Of a DNA stretch of 64,000 nucleotides, positions 35,291 to 44,659 are shown piece after piece. Source of the DNA: Silicimonas sp. GTDB lineage: Bacteria; Pseudomonadota; Alphaproteobacteria; Rhodobacterales; Rhodobacteraceae. The translations under genes were made by a program, and so were the position numbers. The DNA lies in assembly GCA_022820365.1 (NCBI GenBank), contig JAJEFO010000006.1, positions 1-64,000 on the forward strand. The letters run 5' to 3'. Every line of letters begins with the position of its first letter. Within the stretch, counting starts at the first letter, position 1. The notes under the pieces were generated by a model. That model searched no databases. It saw only the letters and a list, made by a program, of their open reading frames with translations, and was not told the DNA's origin.

Positions 35291-36484
35291 ATGGCCGCAC
35301 CGCTCTCGAACATTCTCGTCCTGGATCTCACCAACGTGCTGGCAGGCCCGTTCTGCTGTCACCAGCTGGCCCATCTCGGCGCCGAGGTGATAAAGATCGA
35401 GCGGCCCGGACGCGGTGATCTTGCGCGGCGGCTGGGTGCGGACGCCCGGCTCAATGCCGCGGGGATGGGCGCGTCGTTCCTTGCCCAGAACGCAGGAAAG
35501 AAATCCGTGACGCTGAATCTCAAGCATGCCGAGGGGAAGTCGCTTCTCAAGCGCCTGGTGGCAAGGGCGGACGTCCTGGTCGAGAACTTCCGTCCCGGGG
35601 TCATGGAACGCCTTGGCCTGGGCCATGATGTCCTGAGAGAGGTCAATGCCGAACTGACATATTGCGCGATCTCGGGATTCGGGCAGGACGGGCCCTGGGT
35701 CGACCGTCCCGCATATGACCAGATCATCCAGGGCGCTTCGGGCGTCATGTCGATCACTGGGACAGCAGAGAGCGCTCCGACTCGCGTCGGCTACCCCGTC
35801 GCGGACACGGTTGGCGGCCTGACTGCGGCCTTCGCGATCACGGCGGCGCTGAACAAGCGTCCACGAGGCGCGTTCATCGATGTCTCGATGCTGGAATCCG
35901 TTCTGGCAACCATGGGATGGGTAGTGTCGAATCACCTGATCGCGGGTGTCATCCCGGCAGCGCATGGCAACGAAAACCCGACATCGGCGCCTTCCGGAAC
36001 CTTCAGCACGGCCACCGATCCGATCAATGTCGCGGCGAACAGCGACGATCAGTGGATTCTCTTGACGGACCATCTCGGCCTGGCCCGTCTGCGGGACCGC
36101 GACGAGTACGCCACGCGCGAGGATCGCAAGTCTAACCGGAACAGGCTTCGCACGGAGATCGAGGCCGTGCTCGCGACAAGGCCCGCCAAGGACTGGGTTG
36201 AGGAACTGAACCGGATCGGGGTGCCGGCGGGTGCCGTGCTGACAGTGCCGGAAGTGCTGCGCTCTGAACAGATCGCAGGTCGCGGTTTCCTTGCAGGCTT
36301 CAAGAATGCCCCAGGCGTCGGACGCGATATCGAGGTTGCGCGAACGGGCGTGAAACTTGACCGGGAAGCAGCAGCCGTAGACAGGCCGCCACCGGAACTT
36401 GGACAGCACAACAGTGAGATCTGGGGCCGCTTCGGAATTTCCGGTTCCGAGCTTGATCGCCTCGAAAAGGATGGAGTCATATGA
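35291..36484 (+). CDS. CaiB/BaiF family CoA transferase (family III)
   Basis: This 397-residue enzyme would transfer CoA between carboxylates. It opens with VLDLTNVLAGPFCCHQLAHL, has VENFRPGVMERLGLG (about residues 98-112), SGFGQDGPW (about 129) and the catalytic Asp in GAFIDVSMLES near residue 197. Length fits family III transferases. It is tightly coupled to its neighbours on both sides. It most likely activates the imported acid using an endogenous acyl-CoA donor, making a CoA thioester for the downstream lyase. Confidence 0.92.
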   Translation: MAAPLSNILVLDLTNVLAGPFCCHQLAHLGAEVIKIERPGRGDLARRLGADARLNAAGMGASFLAQNAGKKSVTLNLKHAEGKSLLKRLVARADVLVENFRPGVMERLGLGHDVLREVNAELTYCAISGFGQDGPWVDRPAYDQIIQGASGVMSITGTAESAPTRVGYPVADTVGGLTAAFAITAALNKRPRGAFIDVSMLESVLATMGWVVSNHLIAGVIPAAHGNENPTSAPSGTFSTATDPINVAANSDDQWILLTDHLGLARLRDRDEYATREDRKSNRNRLRTEIEAVLATRPAKDWVEELNRIGVPAGAVLTVPEVLRSEQIAGRGFLAGFKNAPGVGRDIEVARTGVKLDREAAAVDRPPPELGQHNSEIWGRFGISGSELDRLEKDGVI

Positions 36485-37290
36485 GCGGCAGCGACGTCTC
36501 CGACTGGTGGTCAACAGCGATAATCGACATGGAGCCTGGACGGATCCACTTGCGAGGACATCCGATCGAGGAGCTGATCGGAAAGCTTACGCTGCCGGAA
36601 ACGATCTGGCTCATGACCAGGGGCGAAATGCCGGAGGACGGCCAGGCCAGACTTCTCGAAGCCGCATTGGTTGCCGCCGTGGATCATGGGCCGCAAGCGC
36701 CATCGATCGCGGCAGCACGCATGGCCGTGACATGCGGACTTCCTCTGAACAACGCATTGGCCACCGGCGTCAACATGCTCGGTGACGTGCATGGCGGTGC
36801 AGGAGAGCAGGCAGTCAAGTTCCTTGACGGCATTGCCAAGGCGATCAGTTCCGGAACAGAGTCGGCCCTGGCCGCTTCGAATGAGATCGACAGCTGGCAG
36901 CATGCCCGGGACGCATTCGTGCCGGGCTTCGGCCACAGGTTCCACAAGCCGACGGACCCTCGGGCGCCGCGCCTCCTCTCGCTCGTGGACAAAGCCGCCG
37001 AAAACGGCGTCGTGACGGGGCAGTTCGCCAACGCCGGACGCGCAGTCGAAGACGAGTTGCGCAGGAGGAAAGGCGGGCCCGTGCCGATGAACATCGACGG
37101 GGCGACAGCCGTCATTTTCGCTGAGCTCGGCTTTGCGGCGCCGCTGGCACGCGGACTGTTCTGTCTCTCGCGCTCTGTCGGCATCCTGGCGCACGCGTGG
37201 GAACAGATGCAGCAGGGCGGGCGCAACAAGGGGCCGACACCTCCGGAATACCGATGGAGCTATACCGGCGCGAACCCAAACAAGAGATGA
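36481..37290 (+). CDS. Citryl-CoA-lyase-like short citrate synthase family protein
   Basis: This 269-residue protein is a compact relative of citrate synthase that lacks much of the N-terminal part. The three catalytic positions appear kept: His in AAVDHGPQAPS (about residue 63), His in PGFGHRFHKP (about 145) and Asp in PMNIDGATAV (about 205), plus GDVHGGAGEQ (about 100). Similar short proteins are annotated citryl-CoA lyase, cleaving an acyl-CoA to acetyl-CoA and a keto acid. Following a CoA transferase by a 4-bp ATGA overlap, it would complete an activation-and-cleavage pathway. Confidence 0.82.
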   Translation: MSGSDVSDWWSTAIIDMEPGRIHLRGHPIEELIGKLTLPETIWLMTRGEMPEDGQARLLEAALVAAVDHGPQAPSIAAARMAVTCGLPLNNALATGVNMLGDVHGGAGEQAVKFLDGIAKAISSGTESALAASNEIDSWQHARDAFVPGFGHRFHKPTDPRAPRLLSLVDKAAENGVVTGQFANAGRAVEDELRRRKGGPVPMNIDGATAVIFAELGFAAPLARGLFCLSRSVGILAHAWEQMQQGGRNKGPTPPEYRWSYTGANPNKR

Positions 37291-37294
37291 CAGG

Positions 37295-37319
37295 GCATCG
37301 GACGCAGATCGTCCGACGC
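37295..37319. terminator. Hairpin between convergent lyase and SDR genes
   Basis: GCATCGGACG (37295-37304) pairs with CGTCCGACGC (37310-37319) with one mismatch around the loop CAGAT. It lies in the 40-bp space between two convergent stop codons, so it could end both transcripts. No T-run is present. Confidence 0.5.
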
Positions 37320-37330
37320 CCCCGGGCCGC

Positions 37331-38080
37331 TCAGCAAATATAGTTCATCCCGAGCCGGCCGCCATCGACATAGATCGTCTCGCCGGTGATGTAGCTTGCC
37401 TTGCCGCTGATCAGGAAGGCGACAACGTCGGCGATCTCGCTTGGTGCACCGACGCGCTTGAGCGGCGTTCTTGACATTATCGTCTTCATTGCGTCGGGGC
37501 TCGCGTTGACGGCCGCCATCATGGCCGTGTCTATCGACCCCGGGCCGACCGCGTTGACCCGGATATTGTGCGGCGCAAGCGCAAGCGCGGCCGACTTGGT
37601 GAGCTGCATCACGCCGCCCTTGGAGGCGCAGTAGGCGGGAATCGCCGGAATCGCGACCTGGGCGTTTATCGACGACATGTTGACAATCGCGCCCTCGATG
37701 CCCGCGTCGACCATCATGCGGGCCGCGCGCTGAAGTGCCGCGAAAGCGCCCGTGAGATTGGTGCCGATCACCTTCTGGAAGGTGGCGATGTCGTAGTCGA
37801 GAAAATCCCCCGGCTCTGAAATCCCCGCATTGTTCACCAAGGCCGACACCGGACCGTGGTCGGTCGCGATTCGATCGAACATGTCCGAGATCTGCTCCGG
37901 ATCACTCATGTCGCAGACGAACCCGCTCGCTTCCTGACCGAGCTTCAACGCCACATCCTCCACGTTCGCGTTAATGTCCGCCAGAATGATCTTGAATCCG
38001 TCACCCGCCAGTGCTTCCGCGCATGCACGCCCGATGCCCTGCGCACCGCCGGTTACCAATGCGATCGGCTTTTCCGTCAT
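37331..38080 (-). CDS. Short-chain dehydrogenase/reductase
   Basis: This 249-residue NAD(P)-dependent enzyme has the glycine motif VTGGAQGIGRA (about residues 9-19), NNAGIS (about 87), the catalytic Ser in NMSSINAQ and Tyr-Lys in YCASKGG (about 150), and a C-terminal ETIYVDGGRLG. A strong AGGAGGG precedes the ATG. It is divergent from the 6-phosphogluconate dehydrogenase gene across 101 bp. Substrate unknown; possibly a sugar or hydroxy acid. Confidence 0.9.
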   Translation of the reverse strand: MTEKPIALVTGGAQGIGRACAEALAGDGFKIILADINANVEDVALKLGQEASGFVCDMSDPEQISDMFDRIATDHGPVSALVNNAGISEPGDFLDYDIATFQKVIGTNLTGAFAALQRAARMMVDAGIEGAIVNMSSINAQVAIPAIPAYCASKGGVMQLTKSAALALAPHNIRVNAVGPGSIDTAMMAAVNASPDAMKTIMSRTPLKRVGAPSEIADVVAFLISGKASYITGETIYVDGGRLGMNYIC

Positions 38081-38181
38081 GACTCACCCTCCTGCCAAGT
38101 GCGGGCCTGACTGCCGTTGCGTTTCCGGCCCTTCGCCGTAGTGTTAGCGCCGGAACTGCCGGACGGGAACAGGAAACGCGC

Positions 38182-39615
38182 ATGCCAGAGTCGGAAATCG
38201 GAGTTGTCGGGCTTGGGACCATGGGCGCGATGCTGACGCTCAACATTGCCGACAACGGCTTTCGGGTGTCGGCGTACAACCGTACCCATGCCCGCGTCAC
38301 GGAACTCATGGAAACTGCAGGAAATCTCGCGCGACGGATCGCACCCTGCAAGTCCGTTGAGGCGCTCGTCCAGTCGTTGAAGCGCCCTCGCAACGTCATC
38401 CTGATGGTACCTGCCGGCAGCGTTGTCGATGCCCAGATCGACGCATTGCAGCCGCTGCTCGACGACGATGACCTGATTATCGACATGGGCAACGCGAACT
38501 TCCACGACACGCGACGGCGCGCGCAAGCCGCGCACGAGGCCGGGCGTCCCTATCTCGGCGTCGGCATCTCGGGAGGCGCTGAAGGCGCGCGCTTCGGACC
38601 GTCCATCATGGGCGGCGGACCACGCGAAAGCTGGGACCGGGTGGCGCACATCCTCGACGTGATCGCGGCGGACCACGAGGGCCAGCCATGTGCCCGGTGG
38701 ATGGGCGAGGATGGCGCGGGGCATTTCGTCAAGACGGTGCACAACGGCATCGAATACGCGGACATGCAGCTGATCGCGGAAGCCTACGGGGTCATGCGAG
38801 ACGGCATGGGCATGGCCGCGGAAGAGTGCGCGGAGGTGTTCACGCGCTGGAATGACGGCGTTCTCAAGAGCTATCTTGTCGAAATCTCCGGAAAGGTGGC
38901 TGCCGCCCGGGACGACAGCACCGGCACGCCTGCGCTGGATGTCATACTTGACCGGGCAGGACAGAAGGGTACTGGCCGCTGGACGGTGATCGAAAGCCAG
39001 ATGCTCGGCGCTCCGGTGCCGGTAATCGAGGCGGCGGTTGGCGCCCGCAACATGTCGGCGATGCGGCACCTGCGCCTGCAGGGCGCCAGCCTCTATAGGC
39101 CGAACGCATGCCGTCTGGACGACGGGCTTGAAATTCAGGATCTGGAACAGGCGTTGATCGCCGGGAAGATCCTCTGCTACGCGCAGGGCTTCGATCTTCT
39201 TTACAAGGCCAGTACGGATTTCGGCTGGTCGCTGCCAATGCCGGGCATCGCCGAGATCTGGCGCGAAGGCTGCATCATTCGCTCGGCAATGCTGAACGAC
39301 ACGGCGGCGGCCCTTCGGGAAGCGCCGGGCACCAACCTTGCGCTTGCGGACCATTTCCGCGCCCTCATGGACAAGAACGTCGACGGTCTCCGGAAGACCG
39401 CGCTTGCTGCACAGGCCGCGCGCCTTCCGGTTCCGGCGCTCGCCGCGGCGCTTGCCTATTTCGACACGCTGACTTGCGAGCGAACGACCGCCAACATGCT
39501 CCAGGCGCAGCGCGACTACTTCGGAGCACACGGCTTCGAGCGCATCGACGGCGAAGGCGCGCATCACGGACCCTGGCACGGTCACGATCTGGACGGCAAT
39601 TCGACCCAAGGCTGA
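38182..39615 (+). CDS. gnd: 6-phosphogluconate dehydrogenase, decarboxylating
   Basis: This 477-residue NADP-dependent enzyme oxidises 6-phosphogluconate to ribulose 5-phosphate and CO2. It has GVVGLGTMGAML at the N-terminus, VENM-type contacts, SGGAEGARFGPSIMGGG (about residues 131-147), catalytic Lys and His-Asn in GHFVKTVHNGIEYADMQL (about 184-201) and the homodimeric-type C-terminal tail. It is full length for the long form. It stands alone, divergent from the SDR gene, so it is probably constitutive pentose phosphate metabolism or a sugar-acid pathway copy. Confidence 0.94.
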   Translation: MPESEIGVVGLGTMGAMLTLNIADNGFRVSAYNRTHARVTELMETAGNLARRIAPCKSVEALVQSLKRPRNVILMVPAGSVVDAQIDALQPLLDDDDLIIDMGNANFHDTRRRAQAAHEAGRPYLGVGISGGAEGARFGPSIMGGGPRESWDRVAHILDVIAADHEGQPCARWMGEDGAGHFVKTVHNGIEYADMQLIAEAYGVMRDGMGMAAEECAEVFTRWNDGVLKSYLVEISGKVAAARDDSTGTPALDVILDRAGQKGTGRWTVIESQMLGAPVPVIEAAVGARNMSAMRHLRLQGASLYRPNACRLDDGLEIQDLEQALIAGKILCYAQGFDLLYKASTDFGWSLPMPGIAEIWREGCIIRSAMLNDTAAALREAPGTNLALADHFRALMDKNVDGLRKTALAAQAARLPVPALAAALAYFDTLTCERTTANMLQAQRDYFGAHGFERIDGEGAHHGPWHGHDLDGNSTQG

Positions 39616-39813
39616 CAGGGCCGCGAAATGGCCGCGCTCTGGCGTGATGCGCAACGCCTGGAACCGAACGGAATTCTGGCTGTGCCCCCTGAAGAGCGAT
39701 CATGCGGGCAAGCAAGGCGGTCGCGTGCCGGTCACTTGGCACGTGATGTTCCGCTTCGGGTTCGGCAAGGTCGCGGAAACGGGCATGGTTGAATTCTGCT
39801 GTCCGGATGGGGG
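39616..39813. other. Convergent intergenic region
   Basis: These 198 bp separate the convergent gnd and AbrB-type genes. A small open frame on the plus strand (from about 39644) runs into the AbrB-type gene and lacks support. No clear terminator with a T-run was found. Confidence 0.35.
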
Positions 39814-40845
39814 TCAGCCTCGACCGCGATCAAGCAGGCGCGCCGCCAGCGGCGCGCCCATGATCACGATCACGAGACGCAATATGTGATGCGCGACCAC
39901 GAATGCCATGTCCGCCCCGACAACGAGTGCCAAGACGGTGAGTTCCGCTTGTCCGCCTGGCGAATATGCCAGAAGCGCGGACATGCCGGGGGCGAGCCCG
40001 AACGAATAGATGGCCTCCACGAAGGCCACGGTCAGAATGATCAGGAGCCCGCAAAATCCCAGTCCGGCCAAAATGTCCTTCCGGATCTCGTTCATCGTTA
40101 TGCCGTTGTAGTTGCTGCCGATGGTCATCCCGATGAAGAACTGTGCCGCCCAGATGGCTTCTGCGGGCGGCCGCTGTTCGAGGAAACCTGCCAGCGTCAC
40201 CGCGACCGCCACGATCATCGGCCCGAGAATCGTGGCGCCGAACAGGCCGGCCTTTCGTGCCGCCCACCAGCCGAATCCGGCCGCGAGCACCATCAAGGCC
40301 AGTTCGGAAGGAGCGATCGTCGTCAGCGGTACGCCCGGGGAGCGGTCGAGGTCCGCATCCCATATGCCTTTCAAGAGGAATGGCAACGCCACCACGATCA
40401 CGAGGACGCGGGTGGCGTGAATCAATGACAGGGCGCGGACATTGCCACCCGCTTCCTCGCCGAAGACGACCATGTCCTGAAGTCCTCCCGGCATCGCGGC
40501 GTAGTACGCGGTCGGCAAATCGTAGCCGCAAAGGCGCCGGAAATAAGGCACCCCTGTCACCCCGATCGCGAGAACGAACACGGGCATCAGGATCAGCGTC
40601 GGCCACATGGACGGGAACGTTGCCAGCACGGCTGGCGTAAGCGTTGCGCCCACCGCGACGCCCAGAACCGTCCGCATGGCGGCGTTGACGGGCTTGATGC
40701 CGCCAAGCGGAATGCCCAGAAGTGCGGCAAGGAGGCAACTCGCGATCGGGCCAAGCAGCCACGGCAGCGGCAGCGCCAGCAGATGAAACGCCGCCACACC
40801 AAGCAGGCCGGAGGCCAGTGCATTGAGAACGGGAACTACCTGCAT
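39814..40845 (-). CDS. AbrB-family membrane protein (putative transporter/regulator)
   Basis: This 343-residue protein has about nine to ten hydrophobic segments arranged as two repeats, with GVAVGATLTP in the first half and FIGMTIGSNYNGITM in the second, as in the membrane AbrB duplication family (not the DNA-binding AbrB). The motif MPGGLQDMVVFGEEAGGN (about 121-138) is characteristic. The start was set at ATG 40845, because upstream in-frame codons add a non-hydrophobic 60-residue leader unlike the family. Function is not established; an ammonium or organic-acid export role has been suggested for relatives. Confidence 0.83.
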   Translation of the reverse strand: MQVVPVLNALASGLLGVAAFHLLALPLPWLLGPIASCLLAALLGIPLGGIKPVNAAMRTVLGVAVGATLTPAVLATFPSMWPTLILMPVFVLAIGVTGVPYFRRLCGYDLPTAYYAAMPGGLQDMVVFGEEAGGNVRALSLIHATRVLVIVVALPFLLKGIWDADLDRSPGVPLTTIAPSELALMVLAAGFGWWAARKAGLFGATILGPMIVAVAVTLAGFLEQRPPAEAIWAAQFFIGMTIGSNYNGITMNEIRKDILAGLGFCGLLIILTVAFVEAIYSFGLAPGMSALLAYSPGGQAELTVLALVVGADMAFVVAHHILRLVIVIMGAPLAARLLDRGRG

Positions 40846-41289
40846 GAAGTTGCCGCCAGGGCCAGGCGGCGCCACGAACGCGAACCGGCGCCTCCCCTGG
40901 AGAGCAGTCCAGTCACGAGGCACTGTCCCGTCTTGGGCTGATGAGCGGCGTGCGCGGGACATCCACTCCTTGCAACGGGCAATTTCCAGTTGCAGCTTGT
41001 AGCCGCGTGGCAATCCGCATCGCACGCCTCGGATGCACTTCAGGAATCATGCCCGCTTCTTCCTTCATAAGGCTCAGGGATGGAAGAACGTTCGTTCAAG
41101 GTGCATGAGGCACCCTTCCCGGCTCTCGCCACCGCCAATTCCCATGGGACGCATTTTGTCGCGACTTGGAGGACAAGCGTGAACCGGGCACCCACGACGG
41201 TGTCCCCGCCGCGTGCCCGACGCACTGTGCCCATCTTGTGCAAGGATCGGTGCGTGGCCTACGATGGGAATTCTGGAACGGGTGCAATC
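40846..41289. other. Divergent region between AbrB-type and hpnC genes
   Basis: These 444 bp carry the promoters of both flanking genes. The hpnC frame remains open upstream to 41080 with an ATG there, but the 70 residues it would add have no similarity to HpnC and a composition like non-coding GC-rich DNA. No operator was recognised. Confidence 0.35.
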
Positions 41290-42150
41290 TTGAGCGACAG
41301 CGGACACACTTCGCAGGTGGAAACCCCATCGGGCAAAAACGCCGAATACGAGAACTTTCCCGTCGGCTCGATACTGCTTCCTGCTCGTCTGCGGCCGCAT
41401 GTCGCAACATTCTACGCATTTGCCCGTACCATCGACGACATCGCGGATTCACCGGATCTCACGGCAGGGGAAAAAACGGAGCGACTGGAAGGATTCGAAC
41501 GTGAGCTTCGACAAGCCGAAGGACGCCCGGGCTACGACAAGGCCACGCGAATGGCCGCAAGCCTCTCAGAGACAGGCGTCAGCGACATCCATTGCCGCAA
41601 TCTCATCCGCTACTGCCTGCAAGACGCGACAAAGAACCGCTACGCGACGTGGCAGGAAGTGATCGACTACTGCATGCTCTCCGCAGCACCGGTCGGGCGG
41701 TACCTGATCGATCTTCATGGCGGGTCAAGCGCGGGCTACGGAAGTTCGGACGCGTTGTGCAACGCGCTTCAGGTCATCAATCATCTGCAGGATTTCGGCG
41801 ACGATTACAGAACGCTGGACCGCATCTATCTGCCCGCAGACTGGATGGCAGAGTCCGGCGTCAACGTTGAGGAACTTGGCAAGGATCGCACATCTGAACG
41901 GCTTCGCGTCGTCATCGACAAGTGCCTGACTGAAGTAGAGGCGCTCATGCAGGATGCGCGCCAACTGCCTTGGCACATCAACCACCCCCGCCTGAGGCTT
42001 GAAGCCGCGGTCATCGTACGGTTGGCTGACCGGTTGGCCTGGCAACTCTCTCGAAAGGATCCTCTGGCAGCACGGGTCAAGCTGACAAAGCCGGAAGCCG
42101 CCATGTGCGCGATGCGAGGGCTGGTCGGCAGCCTCTTCCTGTCGCGATGA
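41290..42150 (+). CDS. hpnC: Squalene synthase HpnC (hydroxysqualene synthase)
   Basis: This protein converts presqualene diphosphate to hydroxysqualene in the three-step HpnCDE route. It shows ENFPVGSILLP near the N-terminus, the aspartate-rich FARTIDDIADSP (about residues 44-55), and LQDFGDDYRTLDRIYLP (about 163-179). The start is uncertain: TTG 41290 gives a family-typical 286 residues, GTG 41254 is preceded by AAGGATCG, and the first ATG (41080) seems too far upstream. It is convergent with hpnE, an unusual arrangement since the three genes are often co-directional. Confidence 0.9.
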   Translation: MSDSGHTSQVETPSGKNAEYENFPVGSILLPARLRPHVATFYAFARTIDDIADSPDLTAGEKTERLEGFERELRQAEGRPGYDKATRMAASLSETGVSDIHCRNLIRYCLQDATKNRYATWQEVIDYCMLSAAPVGRYLIDLHGGSSAGYGSSDALCNALQVINHLQDFGDDYRTLDRIYLPADWMAESGVNVEELGKDRTSERLRVVIDKCLTEVEALMQDARQLPWHINHPRLRLEAAVIVRLADRLAWQLSRKDPLAARVKLTKPEAAMCAMRGLVGSLFLSR

Positions 42151-42217
42151 TCCCCGCGGCCCCGTTCATGAACATTGGAATGGCTCGCTGGGCATCGGCA
42201 ACCCGCCGGACGTCCGG

Positions 42218-43528
42218 TCAGGTCGCGGCACGCCCTCCGCCTGGATCGTCCATGAGTGCCTGACCCATGCTTTCTGCAGCCAGTTCAGCCGCCAGCCTGC
42301 CTGAACGCACCGCACCCTCGATCGTTGCCGGCAAACCGGTATCCGTCCAGTCTCCGGCAAGGAAAGCACCCTGCGGTCCGGCATCGAATCCGGGTCGGCG
42401 CGCGACCTGCTGCGGTGTCTGGGCAATGGTTGCCATCCGCTCGACGATGACGCGGTGCGGCGGCATCCTCGCCGTATCGCCTCCCAAGTCTAGTGACCGT
42501 CGGACGTCGTCCCAGATCGCACCTGCCATGCTTCGCCCATCGACGTCTCCCTGGCACGCGCTGACCGTCGCCGAGACAATGCCGTCCCGCCAGAACAGCC
42601 ATTCCGCCGTGCCGCCGACAAGTCCGAGGAACGGCGGATCCCCCGGCGTCCACGTGAAACTTTCGGGGATCCGGAAATGCACATTGACGATTCCGCGATG
42701 CTCGTTCGGAACGCACAGACTTGGAATCAGATCCTCGGCAACGCGAGCGGGCACGGCCAGGATCAAGCGGTCATCCGGTCCGACATGGACCTCGTCATCC
42801 CTAAAACGCAATGCCGTGACACGGCCCGCGTCATCTAACGTGATCGATCGAAGCCGCGCGCGAAAGCGGATCTCTGCGCCATTTCCCTCCAGAAAGGCCA
42901 CTGCCGGATCCGAGAAAGCGCTGCTCAGGCCCTGCGTCGCCGTCAGGGGGCGGCAGGCCCGCCCCCCTCGGCCAATTGTCTCACGCAGAACCGGCTTCAT
43001 GAGCATCGCTGCGGCACGCTCGGGTTCGGTGTTGAGAACCGCAATCGATACCGGCTTCCAGAACCGTTCATGTAGCTGACCGCAGGGTGACAGAACTTGT
43101 TCAATCGACGCTTCCGGGCTGGCATTCAACAGGCGGAACGATCTTGCATAATCTGCCAGTCGCGCACCGGGAACCTTGCCGTCGCGGGCAAAAGGTCTTC
43201 CGGGGATCCGGCCATTGCCAAGGTCAACCGTCCAGCGTTCACCCGTGGCGAGATCCAGGAACGGAAATCGGGCGCCTGCCGGACCGGACAGCCTGTCCAG
43301 TGCCCCTGTCAGGGCCAGGAACCGCTGAATCGAGGTGTTGCCGGAGAGCATCAGATGGTTTCCGTTGTCGATCAACGCATCGAGGCTCTCGTCGCGGAAG
43401 GAACGGCAGCGTCCGCCTGCATGGCCCGTCGCTTCGTGAACGGCCACGCGAACACCGCTTGCAGACAACTCGCACGCTGCGCTCAGGCCGGCAACGCCTG
43501 CGCCAACCACATGGGCGATTCCGGGCAC
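42218..43528 (-). CDS. hpnE: Hydroxysqualene dehydroxylase HpnE
   Basis: This 436-residue FAD-dependent protein reduces hydroxysqualene to squalene. It has the dinucleotide motif VVGAGVAGLSAACELS at residues 7-22 followed by GHAGGRCRSF (about 35-44), and a C-terminal FAD block FLAGDWTDTGLPATIEGAVRSG (about 390-411; quoted in part as GDWTDTGLPATIEG). This resembles carotene desaturase-like amine oxidases. It begins with GTG directly after the hpnD stop codon, so the two are co-translated. Confidence 0.92.
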   Translation of the reverse strand: MPGIAHVVGAGVAGLSAACELSASGVRVAVHEATGHAGGRCRSFRDESLDALIDNGNHLMLSGNTSIQRFLALTGALDRLSGPAGARFPFLDLATGERWTVDLGNGRIPGRPFARDGKVPGARLADYARSFRLLNASPEASIEQVLSPCGQLHERFWKPVSIAVLNTEPERAAAMLMKPVLRETIGRGGRACRPLTATQGLSSAFSDPAVAFLEGNGAEIRFRARLRSITLDDAGRVTALRFRDDEVHVGPDDRLILAVPARVAEDLIPSLCVPNEHRGIVNVHFRIPESFTWTPGDPPFLGLVGGTAEWLFWRDGIVSATVSACQGDVDGRSMAGAIWDDVRRSLDLGGDTARMPPHRVIVERMATIAQTPQQVARRPGFDAGPQGAFLAGDWTDTGLPATIEGAVRSGRLAAELAAESMGQALMDDPGGGRAAT

Positions 43529-44401
43529 CTAGAACAGGCCGTGGCGCAAGGCCAGGCAGGCCTTTCGGAACGAACCGAGGGAAATCCGTTCGGACGGAAA
43601 CGGCGAAAACCCCGCTCCGACGATCCGTTCCAGGAGCTTTCCATACACCGCGCGCATCATCCTGGCTGGCCGAATGTCCTGGGGTCGGCAAGCGCCCATA
43701 ATCCCGTCCGCAGCCGCGAAGTGGTCCCATGCATTCTCCGACAGCTCCTGACAGACAATGTCCACCGCAGGCTGGTCGGCAAGCGTGTCGGTGCGCGGGC
43801 ATTCAAGACCCGCCTCACGAAGAGCGGATGCGGGAAGGTAGATCCGGTTGCGCCGGGCGTCTTCACGAACGTCGCGCAGGATGTTGGTCAACTGAAGCGC
43901 CGAACCGAGTGAAGCCGCCAATTGCCTGCCGGTCTCGGGATCGAGTCCGAAAACCCGACAGGACATCCGTCCAACCGAACAGGCCACGCGGTCAACATAT
44001 GTCGCCAAGGCCGCCTCATCGGAAATGCGTACGGAGGGCGCGGCGTCCGTCATCATTCCGTCAATCAGGCAATTTAGGTCGGATTCCGCAATGTCGTAAT
44101 CGAAAGCTGGCCTGACAAGTGCCTTTACCGTCGCCCGTGCCGGCACCTCGCCCCGATAAAGCCGCTCCACGTCACGCCTGTAGCCGTTGAGCGCCTCCTG
44201 CTTGCGGGACGTCTCGCCGGGCTCATCAGCTATGTCGTCGACCTCCCGGCAAAACGCGTAGATCGCATACATCGCGTCACGCTTCGCCGGCAGCATGCGT
44301 CGCATTGCCCAGAAAAACGCGGAACCGGAATTCGCGACCAACGTCTCCGCATATCGCTTCGCCGCAAGTTCACCTGACCGGTTCACGTTCGCAAATTGCA
44401 T
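43529..44401 (-). CDS. hpnD: Presqualene diphosphate synthase HpnD
   Basis: This 290-residue enzyme joins two farnesyl diphosphates to presqualene diphosphate. Both aspartate-rich motifs are seen: FCREVDDIADEPGE (about residues 50-63) and NILRDVREDARRNRIYLP (about 172-189). It is full length and the first gene of the hpnDE pair. The promoter should be in the 258-bp region shared with the divergent STAS gene. No squalene-hopene cyclase is present in the window, so cyclisation is encoded elsewhere. Confidence 0.94.
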   Translation of the reverse strand: MQFANVNRSGELAAKRYAETLVANSGSAFFWAMRRMLPAKRDAMYAIYAFCREVDDIADEPGETSRKQEALNGYRRDVERLYRGEVPARATVKALVRPAFDYDIAESDLNCLIDGMMTDAAPSVRISDEAALATYVDRVACSVGRMSCRVFGLDPETGRQLAASLGSALQLTNILRDVREDARRNRIYLPASALREAGLECPRTDTLADQPAVDIVCQELSENAWDHFAAADGIMGACRPQDIRPARMMRAVYGKLLERIVGAGFSPFPSERISLGSFRKACLALRHGLF

Positions 44402-44659
44402 TGGTCACAGATACATTGCGCCGCAGGAGCGATCAACCGAATTGGCGGTCACGACAGACGTCCAATTCCTTGATTCGTTGAGTGCAGCACGAGAACCCGC
44501 ACCGCCGTCTCTGTCGAATCTCAACTGTCAACTTGACCGCAATGGCATCGACAAACTATCTATCCACATCGGGACGTGACCGCAAAATGGCTGAGGGGCT
44601 TCTGTCTGGGCGGCAATTCTCATATACACTTTGGAGAGGCAATTCTGGGAAGGGAATCG

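Noticed and set aside
38077-39654. Minus-strand open frame of 525 codons over the 6-phosphogluconate dehydrogenase gene
   Set aside because: The plus strand encodes an unmistakable full-length Gnd; the complement has no domain.
41080-41289. Extension of HpnC to the first ATG
   Set aside because: The added 70 residues do not resemble HpnC proteins and would make it much longer than family members.
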